Assembly: GCA_902779305.1 (NCBI GenBank)
Contig: CACZBD010000004.1
Coordinates: 1 to 64,000, forward strand
From: an uncultured Lachnospiraceae bacterium
GTDB lineage: Bacteria; Bacillota; Clostridia; Lachnospirales; Lachnospiraceae
Length of the DNA: 64,000 nucleotides
Reading direction: 5' to 3'
Shown one piece after another: positions 27,177-33,778 of this stretch (positions within the stretch are counted from its first letter, which is position 1; each line of letters begins with the position of its first letter). Both the position numbers and the translations under genes were made by a program. The notes beneath the pieces were generated by a model, which saw only the letters and a list, made by a program, of their open reading frames with translations, did not search any database and was not told the origin of the DNA.

Positions 27177-27192
27177 TGTCATAAAATGTCAT
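27177..27192 (+). repeat. TGTCAT pair, 10-bp spacing (candidate integrase arm site)
   Basis: TGTCAT at 27177-27182 and 27187-27192, start to start 10 bp, 20 bases after the integrase remnant stop. The same arrangement recurs near both ends of the intact element. Confidence 0.35.
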
Positions 27193-27226
27193 ATTTTTTT
27201 TGGTAATTTTGAAGCAAATAAAAACA

Positions 27227-27256
27227 CGGGAAACGCCGTAAAATCAACGTTTCCCG
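27227..27256 (+). terminator. hairpin next to the left attachment repeat
   Basis: A 9-bp perfect stem (27227-27235 with 27248-27256) with a 12-base loop, followed by CATTTTT. It ends nine bases before the left att repeat; the hairpin after the intact integrase also ends nine bases before its att repeat, so both are right-end structures of related elements. Confidence 0.65.
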
Positions 27257-27265
27257 CATTTTTCC

Positions 27266-27290
27266 CTTAGCGCAGACGGAGGGATTCGAA
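27266..27290. repeat. left attachment site (attL)
   Basis: A 25-bp exact copy of the tRNA-Ser 3' end (T-arm to acceptor plus three bases). It matches 32901-32925 base for base and diverges immediately on both sides. Confidence 0.88.
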
Positions 27291-27350
27291 TTAAAAAACA
27301 TACATAAAATAACATAAAATCAATAGTTTCAAGAGGGCTTCATCTCCAAA

Positions 27351-27366
27351 AGTCACAAAAAGTCAC
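27351..27366 (+). repeat. AGTCAC pair, 10-bp spacing (candidate arm site, left end)
   Basis: AGTCAC at 27351-27356 and 27361-27366, 10 bp apart, 60 bases inside the left att repeat. The right end has TGTCAC/AGTCAC with the same spacing. The second copy overlaps the end of the lipoprotein gene. Confidence 0.4.
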
Positions 27367-28256
27367 GTAAATGGAATCACTTTTTCAATTTTACTATTTT
27401 CATCATTGAAATTTAAGAAATTCCCATCAGCATCAAATACTGCTTTAATGCCAGTATCTTTACCATCAGTATAAATATCACACTGCCAAGCTACATCTTT
27501 CCACTTCTGATCAAAAGTATATACTTTATTATGTTCAACGGTAATTTCATTTGTAATATTTTGTAATGTCATTTCTCCATTAAATGAAGGAAGATATGTA
27601 CAATTAAGACAGCAAACATCATTTTCACTTACAGCTTCTAAACCACCTAAATCATTTGCACAACCAAGAAGCATTTTACCAATATCGCCTCTATTATGTG
27701 AAGAAACATATTCTTCAAAATCATAATATTCGCCATCACGATTGATATAGTTATCAAAATAATTACTAAACATATCAATATTGAAAGCAAGACTATTAAC
27801 TCCAGGATCTTCAAAATCATAATAGGTAATGCCTTTGCCATCTAATGTTTTAATATCTTTAATTTCACTCTCATCAGGAGTTTGATAAGTAAAAACAGCA
27901 CAAGCTATATAACTTTCATAAGGCTTTGCACCATTTCTTTCTAAAAGATCCAACCATGCATCTTGTGCTCTCTGAACCTTTTCTATTGCGTATTCTTCAG
28001 TTAATTCTGTAAAAGGCTCTTTAGCGTCTTCTGTTTCTTCAGAAGCTTCTTCCGGTTCAATGGAATCCTCCGGTTCCTGCGTCGGCTCCGGTGTTGGTTC
28101 GGCAATCTCTTCTGCTGATGCCTCTTCTTCTGTAGCTGTTTCTACAGTAGTGGTGTTATTGGTTACTTCTGCCGTGGTATTAGTAGCACTTCCACAAGCT
28201 GACAGTATGCCAAGCAACAAAGTAATAGATAATAGACAAAGCACTTTCTTTATCAT
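27363..28256 (-). CDS. element-borne lipoprotein, unknown function
   Basis: A 297-residue lipoprotein: signal peptide with the lipobox ILSAC, cysteine at about residue 21, then a long Thr/Glu/Pro-rich stalk (to about residue 90), then a globular domain with two close cysteine pairs (DVCCLNC) and many aromatic residues. ATG 28256 follows TTGGAGG at good distance; the frame is open further upstream but that part runs into the regulatory region. It is divergent from the small XRE gene. It may be a surface or exclusion protein of the element, but no homology is recognised. Confidence 0.7.
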   Translation of the reverse strand: MIKKVLCLLSITLLLGILSACGSATNTTAEVTNNTTTVETATEEEASAEEIAEPTPEPTQEPEDSIEPEEASEETEDAKEPFTELTEEYAIEKVQRAQDAWLDLLERNGAKPYESYIACAVFTYQTPDESEIKDIKTLDGKGITYYDFEDPGVNSLAFNIDMFSNYFDNYINRDGEYYDFEEYVSSHNRGDIGKMLLGCANDLGGLEAVSENDVCCLNCTYLPSFNGEMTLQNITNEITVEHNKVYTFDQKWKDVAWQCDIYTDGKDTGIKAVFDADGNFLNFNDENSKIEKVIPFT

Positions 28257-28288
28257 AATTAAACCTCCAAGTTTTATTGTTCCTTCTA

Positions 28289-28306
28289 TGCAACCGTATG
28301 GTTGCA
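28289..28306. promoter_or_regulatory. palindromic operator between lipoprotein and XRE genes
   Basis: Seven-base perfect arms TGCAACC and GGTTGCA around GTAT, in the 103-bp divergent gap. Size and place suit an XRE-family repressor; the neighbouring 68-residue protein is the obvious candidate. Inference from position only. Confidence 0.5.
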
Positions 28307-28359
28307 AATCCCCAATAATTGTGCCACCAAACGGTAACATTGTCAACGGAGGACAAGTT

Positions 28360-28566
28360 ATGTACTGGCACAGAATAAAGGATCTAAGAGAAGATCATGA
28401 TCTGACACAACAACAAGTCGCAGATATACTAAATTGTCAAAGAGAAGTATATAGACGATACGAAACGGGTACAAGAGAACTTCCGTTGTCATACGCAATA
28501 ATACTGGCCAAATATTATGGTGTATCAATAGACTATATCGTTGAGCTTACAGACCGTCGGAAATAG
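28360..28566 (+). CDS. small XRE-family HTH regulator
   Basis: A 68-residue protein that is essentially one Cro/CI-type helix-turn-helix: IKDLREDHDLTQQQVADILNCQREVYRRYETGTRELPLSYAIILAKYYGVSIDYI. ATG 28360 has CGGAGGA six bases upstream; a longer open frame upstream is the antisense of the lipoprotein gene. Such proteins commonly repress element genes from a palindrome nearby (28289-28306). Confidence 0.88.
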   Translation: MYWHRIKDLREDHDLTQQQVADILNCQREVYRRYETGTRELPLSYAIILAKYYGVSIDYIVELTDRRK

Positions 28567-28575
28567 ACCTATTAT

Positions 28576-29220
28576 TCACTTTTTTAGTAGTTCAAGAAAC
28601 GTTTCAGCCTCTATAATTTGCTCTTCTGTAAGTTTTGAGTTGTTATCAATATTATCAAAAGCATAAGCACACTTGTTCTCTCCTATCTGAAGCATAGAGC
28701 AAAACCGATTAATTGGAATTCTTACCTCCCATGAAAACTCATCATGATTGGCATGGTATTGAGTGCTGTTCAGAAATGACGACAACATATTATTTCCCGG
28801 CACAGAAACTATATTTTTATATAATTTTAAATGATTAGGAAATGGATTCGATGAATTACGCCTTAATAGTTGTTCTTTTGTTTTAAGATATTCCCTATAA
28901 TCAAATGGAAATCTAAACACTACATTACCATCTTCTATATCAATAAGATTGCGAACATCCAAAAAGAACCGATTCGTGGCAACTCCATAAATTTGATCTA
29001 AAGAAACTCCATACTTATCGGATAACAACATAGCCTTTTCAAGTGGTAGGGGCTGTTCGCCGGACTCGTAATATCCAACCTGTCTAGCAGATACTCCTAT
29101 AGCCTTACCCAGTTCATCCTGCGATAAGCCAAGCATATCTCTGATTACAACTAAGTTGTTATTTTGGGGATTGTGACAAGTCTTAAGTGTTGTCCCGATT
29201 TTAGATGTGTTTTTTTCCAT
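28576..29220 (-). CDS. XRE-family regulator with C-terminal domain
   Basis: A 214-residue protein. Residues 25-82 form an XRE helix-turn-helix (LGLSQDELGKAIGVSARQVGYYESGEQPLPLEKAMLLSDKYGVSLDQI). Residues 90-214 are an unclassified region rich in Asn and Phe that ends in an acidic helix. ATG 29220 is preferred: AAAGGA lies nine bases upstream, and the upstream codons look random. It converges with the small XRE gene and diverges from the FtsK-Rep-Int run, so it may decide between integrated and replicating states. Confidence 0.8.
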   Translation of the reverse strand: MEKNTSKIGTTLKTCHNPQNNNLVVIRDMLGLSQDELGKAIGVSARQVGYYESGEQPLPLEKAMLLSDKYGVSLDQIYGVATNRFFLDVRNLIDIEDGNVVFRFPFDYREYLKTKEQLLRRNSSNPFPNHLKLYKNIVSVPGNNMLSSFLNSTQYHANHDEFSWEVRIPINRFCSMLQIGENKCAYAFDNIDNNSKLTEEQIIEAETFLELLKK

Positions 29221-29360
29221 AGAACAATTCCTTTCACAAATGTCAATTCTTTTTTTTCGAATAGTCACAAGATAATCAGTATAGTACGCTAATTACAAGG
29301 AATTCCTTAACAGTGCAATTATATAATAGGCAAAGAATAAATGCCAGAAAGGATAAAAGT

Positions 29361-29738
29361 ATGAAAATATATGACCTTGTAATTGACATACCCAAAACGT
29401 TAGGAGTGAACCTCTTGGCAACATCGGAGGGTCATCCGTATTACGAGTATACAGAAGGCGTTAAAACAGACAAAATTGCTGGCTATCAGTATGAGATCAT
29501 GGCGGAACGCTTGAATTATGACAAAGTAACTGTAAAAATAGCCGGACAAGCTGAATCAGCAATCACATATTCCGGTGAACTTATACCAGTAAGGTTCGAA
29601 AACCTTACTGGAAAAGCATGGACAGACTATAAGAATGGAAGTGAAATCCGCTTATCACTTACTGCCACCGCGATTTTCCCTGTGAATATCGAAAAAAAAC
29701 TGCGGATAGGATCAGGAGGAAAAAATAGTGTGGATTAG
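29361..29738 (+). CDS. element protein upstream of FtsK-like gene, unknown
   Basis: A 125-residue soluble protein, beta-rich in appearance (KVTVKIAGQAESAITYSGELIPVRFENLTGKAW and EIRLSLTATAIFPV). ATG 29361 follows GAAAGGA. The gene overlaps the FtsK-like start by 11 bases, a position held in Tn916-like elements by DUF961 genes (Orf22/Orf23). The resemblance is of place and size; I cannot show sequence homology. Confidence 0.55.
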   Translation: MKIYDLVIDIPKTLGVNLLATSEGHPYYEYTEGVKTDKIAGYQYEIMAERLNYDKVTVKIAGQAESAITYSGELIPVRFENLTGKAWTDYKNGSEIRLSLTATAIFPVNIEKKLRIGSGGKNSVD

Positions 29739-30909
29739 AGTTAGGCCAAATAAGTATGCATGGTTAAGTTGGCTTATTATTTTACTGACAATTATGCTTT
29801 CCGGTATAACCGCATATGCATATATTATAAAGAATAACGACATTATAAGGATTGTACAGATTGTTCTCGGAGCTGGCTTGCCACTTATAGTGGCAGCCAT
29901 GCTCCTAAGCAGAAAAAGACGAATTCTTGCAAAGCAATTAGATGAATTTTTATGGAGCAACCGATTATGCTATGCAAATATAAGTGGGTCATATTATCCA
30001 AGCATATGGTTTCGAAGGAATAGAACAATAAAGACTACCGACATAAAAGTTCGCCTTGATGGAACTCCGGAAACAGAACGGTTTTGGGAATTAGAGCACG
30101 CGCTAGAGGGCCTTTTAAAACGCTCATGCGTGGAATCATATGAAGAATGGGGATATCAGATCATGAGTTTTGAAGAAGAAAAACCAAAGGCAACTACCGT
30201 TCGAATGGAAGATGAGATCATTATAGCAAACAAAGATGAAATTCAGATTTCTAACAGCATTATCTGGAACATCGGCAAGGTACCACATCTCCTGATCACC
30301 GGACTTACCGGATCAGGTAAGACAACGCTTGCATGTTGGGTGATAAAGTCCCTTATAAGCCAAGGTATACAGGTAATTTATTGTGATCCCAAGAATGATA
30401 TCTCCATGAGAAACTTTATCAACTCGTTGCCCTCTGCTAGATATGTGTCGGGCATCAGAGAAATACTAGATATTATCATATCAATTGAAAAAGAAATGCG
30501 AGACCGTCAAAACGAGTTAGAGAGAATAGGGGCGGACGAATATGATTTCGAACCTATTTACCTTATAGTGGATGAACTGGTAGCCTATCAAAAGATCTCA
30601 GATAGGAATACCTACAATACTGCAACAAGGCTTATCGGATCCATTGTAACCATGGGACGCGGGAAAAAAGTTTATTGCGGTCTTATTATGCAACGCCCCG
30701 ATATTTCTTTCATAGACGGTGTTACGAGGGATAATCTGGGATGCCGGATTGCAATGGGACAGCAGAGCCCCACTGCATATGAGATGATATTTGGCGAGGA
30801 ATTTCGAAAGGTCAAGAATCGAAATCGACAAATCGGATCAGGTCTTATTTATCGAACCTCGGTAGATAGCCGGCCACGTGAGTTTGTAGCACCCTATATA
30901 ATTGAATAA
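29728..30909 (+). CDS. FtsK/SpoIIIE-type (TcpA-like) DNA translocase
   Basis: A 393-residue protein with two N-terminal helices (about 11-30 and 40-57) and an FtsK/SpoIIIE ATPase: Walker A GLTGSGKTT with K198, Walker B IYLIVDELV with D282 and E283, and a MGRGKKVYCGLIMQRPD motif. It starts with GTG, with AGGAGGA seven bases upstream. Related proteins couple DNA to conjugation machinery (Tn916 Orf21, TcpA) or, in actinomycete elements, move double-stranded DNA alone. Its place just before the origin hairpin and the rep gene fits a transfer role. Confidence 0.88.
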   Translation: MWIRVRPNKYAWLSWLIILLTIMLSGITAYAYIIKNNDIIRIVQIVLGAGLPLIVAAMLLSRKRRILAKQLDEFLWSNRLCYANISGSYYPSIWFRRNRTIKTTDIKVRLDGTPETERFWELEHALEGLLKRSCVESYEEWGYQIMSFEEEKPKATTVRMEDEIIIANKDEIQISNSIIWNIGKVPHLLITGLTGSGKTTLACWVIKSLISQGIQVIYCDPKNDISMRNFINSLPSARYVSGIREILDIIISIEKEMRDRQNELERIGADEYDFEPIYLIVDELVAYQKISDRNTYNTATRLIGSIVTMGRGKKVYCGLIMQRPDISFIDGVTRDNLGCRIAMGQQSPTAYEMIFGEEFRKVKNRNRQIGSGLIYRTSVDSRPREFVAPYIIE

Positions 30910-30917
30910 CCAAGTAA

Positions 30918-30948
30918 CCCTTGGTAGCGACTACGACGCTACCAAGGG
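30918..30948 (+). other. rolling-circle double-strand origin hairpin (pMV158 type)
   Basis: A perfect 12-bp inverted repeat CCCTTGGTAGCG / CGCTACCAAGGG with a seven-base loop ACTACGA, 29 bases before the rep start. ACTACGAC, running from the loop into the stem, matches eight of nine bases of the known pMV158 RepB nick sequence TACTACG/AC, which is likewise exposed on a hairpin loop. Nicking would be predicted between G30935 and A30936. Confidence 0.75.
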
Positions 30949-30977
30949 ACATTGATCATTGATCTAGGAGGAACATT

Positions 30978-31559
30978 ATGTCAACCAAAAGAGCGCGAGT
31001 GTGGGCGACAATAATATATCCAGAGTCCGCAGAATCAGAGAATTGGAGAGAAAAACTCACAGAAGCAGCCATACCTGCATTTGTAAGTCCAATTCATAAT
31101 AAGGACAGAAATCCAGATGGCTCGAAGAAGAAAGACCATTATCACTGTATGGTTATGCTAGATGGAGTGAAAACAAAAGAACAGATGATAGAGTTTTTCC
31201 AAAAGATCCATGGAGTTGGGGCTATCCCTATCATGTGTACTCGAAGCTATGCACGATATTTAACGCATATGGATGAGGATGAGTGTAAAAAACCACACTA
31301 CCCGGTAGAAGAAGTGGAAGCATATGGCGGTGCGAACTATGCATCTATAATAACAATGGCTTCCGATAAGTACACAGCTATATCAGAAATGATAAATTAT
31401 TGTGATGAGCAAAGCATTTTCTGTTACGCGGATCTCCTTACATATGCAAAAGACAACCGTGAAGATTGGTTTCGCTGTCTTTGTGATAATGGAACAGTAA
31501 CACTTGTACAATACTTAAAATCAAAACACTGGAAATATACAAATGTTTATAAACGCTAA
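30978..31559 (+). CDS. Rep_2 family rolling-circle replication initiator
   Basis: A 193-residue HUH-type Rep like pMV158 RepB. The metal set H40, D43 (HNKD), H54 and H56 (HYH) corresponds to RepB H39, D42, H55 and H57, and Y94 in ARYLTH corresponds to the catalytic tyrosine. The C-terminal helical part (about 125-193) resembles the RepB oligomerisation region. An AGGAGG site precedes ATG 30978. With the hairpin upstream it should nick and replicate the excised circle; a relaxase-like role in transfer is also possible. Confidence 0.88.
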   Translation: MSTKRARVWATIIYPESAESENWREKLTEAAIPAFVSPIHNKDRNPDGSKKKDHYHCMVMLDGVKTKEQMIEFFQKIHGVGAIPIMCTRSYARYLTHMDEDECKKPHYPVEEVEAYGGANYASIITMASDKYTAISEMINYCDEQSIFCYADLLTYAKDNREDWFRCLCDNGTVTLVQYLKSKHWKYTNVYKR

Positions 31560-31678
31560 AAAAACAAGACAACAGAAGAAAAGTGAAGAGGATAAATATA
31601 AATGAAAATCATATACACTATTGGATTGAACATGGTATCATAAGTTTCGGAGATGTTGCCCTCGGAATGGAGGTGGCA

Positions 31679-32875
31679 ATGTCAAAGATCCTTGACAATG
31701 TTCATAAATATAAGATAACCAAGACATCTGACGGAAGATGGACAACACGAGTAAAAGACCTGACTAAGCCAGATGGAACGCGTATGATCCGCAGAAACAA
31801 TAAAACAGATCTATATGCTTTCCTGATAGACTTCTACGGCTTGATACCCGAAAAGTGTGTTAAGCAAACATTTGGAGAGGTATTTACAGAATGGGTTGAA
31901 TACAAACGTGCGTTTACGAGAGCTAACTACAAGCCTTTATCAACACTTACCATCGAAAGATACGAGAATGATTATAAGAAATATATCAAAGGAACAGAAC
32001 TTGAATCAGCACCCATTGATATAGACAATATGACGCTAGAGCAATTTATCATAAGAATCGTATCATCCAAACAAATGCGACCATCAGCATTTGGCAATCT
32101 ATACGGGTATATAACACAGATGTATAGATATGCAGTTCGTAAGCGGTATGTAACAGCTGACCCCATGGTGTTTATAGATAAAGATCGGCTTAAAGGCTTC
32201 TGCTATGTTGATGACCCAAAGACAGATGAAGAACGCATTATTCCGTCAGAACAACTTAGTGCTTTCGTGACAATATTGAACAAGCACATATCGGATGATC
32301 CATCATATATGCCGGCGTATGCTGTTATGCTTGCACTTTACACAGGTCTGAGGGTTGGAGAACTCGTGGCGTTAAAATGGAAATGTATAGATCATGATTT
32401 CATTCAAGTAGAATACTCGGAACACAAAGTGCGAGAGAATGGAAAAACAACGCTTATAGTAGGAGAGCCTAAGAACCGAAAGCATCGAACAATTCCGTTG
32501 ACTCAAGATATAGAAACTCTACTTGAAGCAATAAAAGAAATATCCGTAAATGAGGAATGGGTCTTTGCAGATGATAAAGGACGCATAAGTGCTGACTCGG
32601 TTAGTGGAGCATGTAAGCGTTATTCCCATGAAGCTCGAATACCTCGTGTAAGCATCCATCGAATACGCAGAACAGTATCATCATACCTAAACACGATGTT
32701 ACCTCGTGAAGCCGTGAGTGCAATGTTAGGTCATCTACCTACCACAAATGAGCGGTTCTATGATTATGATATATCGGAGAAATCTGAGAAAATCAACGCA
32801 CTATCTGCTGTGTCACGGAAAGTCACGGATTTTAAGTCTTATAGGATGAACATAAAAATCGCGGAAGCAAAGTAA
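31679..32875 (+). CDS. int: tyrosine recombinase (integrase) of the element
   Basis: About 398 residues in the Tn916 Int style: N-terminal arm-binding domain (KYKITKTSDGRWTTRVKD), core-binding domain (about 70-170) and catalytic domain with Arg in TGLRVGELVALKW, His-x-x-Arg in SIHRIRRT, GHLPTT and the nucleophile in NERFYDYD. ATG 31679 is chosen because GGAGGTGG lies just before it; the frame is open from GTG 31583, adding 32 residues that could be part of the protein or a small overlapping product. It lies 25 bases from the right att repeat. Confidence 0.9.
   Translation: MSKILDNVHKYKITKTSDGRWTTRVKDLTKPDGTRMIRRNNKTDLYAFLIDFYGLIPEKCVKQTFGEVFTEWVEYKRAFTRANYKPLSTLTIERYENDYKKYIKGTELESAPIDIDNMTLEQFIIRIVSSKQMRPSAFGNLYGYITQMYRYAVRKRYVTADPMVFIDKDRLKGFCYVDDPKTDEERIIPSEQLSAFVTILNKHISDDPSYMPAYAVMLALYTGLRVGELVALKWKCIDHDFIQVEYSEHKVRENGKTTLIVGEPKNRKHRTIPLTQDIETLLEAIKEISVNEEWVFADDKGRISADSVSGACKRYSHEARIPRVSIHRIRRTVSSYLNTMLPREAVSAMLGHLPTTNERFYDYDISEKSEKINALSAVSRKVTDFKSYRMNIKIAEAK
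32811..32826 (+). repeat. TGTCAC/AGTCAC pair, 10-bp spacing (candidate arm site, right end)
   Basis: TGTCAC at 32811-32816 and AGTCAC at 32821-32826 lie inside the 3' end of the integrase gene, about 75 bases from the right att repeat. They mirror the AGTCAC pair at the left end. Confidence 0.4.
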
Positions 32876-32891
32876 TAATCAATGCTTCCGC
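32861..32891 (+). terminator. hairpin after integrase
   Basis: A 9-bp perfect stem (32861-32869 with 32883-32891) spans the integrase stop codon, with a 13-base loop. It ends nine bases before the att repeat, as does the hairpin at the left end. The T-run after it is poor. Confidence 0.55.
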
Positions 32892-32900
32892 AATTCATAT

Positions 32901-32925
32901 CTTAGCGCAGACGGAGGGATTCGAA
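32901..32925. repeat. right attachment site (attR) inside tRNA-Ser
   Basis: A 25-bp repeat identical to 27266-27290. It covers the 3' half of the T-arm, the acceptor strand and three downstream bases of tRNA-Ser, so integration leaves the tRNA intact. Confidence 0.88.
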
Positions 32926-32991
32926 CCCTCGTGCCCCGGAGGGCAAACGCATTTCGAGTGCGCCCCGTTATGACCACTTCGATACGTCTGC
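32906..32991 (-). tRNA. tRNA-Ser(CGA)
   Basis: An 86-base cloverleaf: acceptor GCAGACG paired with CGTCTGC, discriminator G, anticodon loop CTCGAAA (anticodon CGA, reading UCG), a long variable arm typical of serine tRNA and a TTCGAAT T-loop. CCA is not encoded. It is the integration target of the neighbouring element. Confidence 0.93.
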
Positions 32992-33062
32992 AGATCAGTA
33001 ACTATCATATTAAAAAACGCGGATAAAGTCAACGCATGAAAAGAAAGGCGGCGTTTCCGCGT

Positions 33063-33614
33063 TTATTGGCGGTAGATGATCTTGCTCTTCATGGCGCCGG
33101 CTTCGGTTTCGCAGTCAAGCAGTTTTATGATCTCAAGCCCGAAAGCGATCGCGGTGCCCATACCGCGGGAAGTCGTGATGTTGCCGTCCGTGACAACCTC
33201 GTCCTTTAATACCGTGGCCCCTTCCAGCATTTCTTCCCTGCCGGGATAGCATACGGCCTTTTTGCCCTGCAGGATTCCCCAGCGCCCGAGAATGGACGGC
33301 GCGGCGCAGATCGCGGCGATCCTGCGGTTGGTCTTGTGAAAATCAAGGACCATTTTCCTGAGTGCTTCATTTGCAAACAGGTTTTCGGTGCCGGGCATGC
33401 CGCCGGGCAGAACAAGCATGCAGGCGTTTACAAGATCCACATCCTGCATGGTGCAGTCGGCTTTGACCTCGATCTCGTGAGAGCCCTTCACATAGGGCGT
33501 TCCGTCAACGGATACCATTTGTACGGGGATCTGATCCCTTCTGAGCAGGTCCACAACGGTCAGTGCTTCTATTTCTTCAAATCCTTCAGCCAAAAACAGA
33601 TAACAGGTCTTCAT
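33063..33614 (-). CDS. DJ-1/PfpI family protein
   Basis: A 183-residue protein of the DJ-1/YajL type: acidic AEGFEEIEALTVVDLLRR near the start, GGMPGTENL, and the nucleophile elbow AAICAAPSILG with the conserved cysteine. The family includes glyoxalases, chaperone-like and stress proteins; the specific activity cannot be told. ATG 33614 has AGGAGG eight bases upstream. It is transcribed away from the FkbH gene. Confidence 0.88.
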   Translation of the reverse strand: MKTCYLFLAEGFEEIEALTVVDLLRRDQIPVQMVSVDGTPYVKGSHEIEVKADCTMQDVDLVNACMLVLPGGMPGTENLFANEALRKMVLDFHKTNRRIAAICAAPSILGRWGILQGKKAVCYPGREEMLEGATVLKDEVVTDGNITTSRGMGTAIAFGLEIIKLLDCETEAGAMKSKIIYRQ

Positions 33615-33706
33615 GGTCCATCCTCCTTGCAAACAAGCCGTATCCGGCGGTCAAAATCAGGTACAAAACCATTGTATCATCAGAAGCGGGGCCGGCGCAA
33701 TCGAGA

Positions 33707-33735
33707 TTGCGTCAGGGGGGCTGATAATGTATAAT
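33707..33735 (+). promoter_or_regulatory. sigma-A promoter of the fkbH-acp unit
   Basis: TTGCGT (33707-33712), a 17-base spacer and a perfect TATAAT (33730-33735), 43 bases before the start codon. Confidence 0.6.
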
Positions 33736-33778
33736 TAACTTTGTATGACGACTTGAAAAACCGGAATGAGGAAAAGGC

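Larger units (their letters stand above)
27266..32925. mobile_element. integrated 5.6-kb replicative element at tRNA-Ser
   Basis: A stretch bounded by 25-bp perfect direct repeats (27266-27290 and 32901-32925), the right copy being the 3' end of tRNA-Ser(CGA). It is visibly AT-richer than the flanks. Cargo in order: lipoprotein, XRE regulator, second XRE regulator, unknown small protein, FtsK/TcpA-like ATPase, rolling-circle origin hairpin, Rep_2 protein and tyrosine integrase. This is the composition of a small integrative element that excises, replicates by rolling circle and may be moved by its own ATPase or a helper conjugation system. No full type IV secretion set and no separate relaxase are present. 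Confidence 0.85.
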
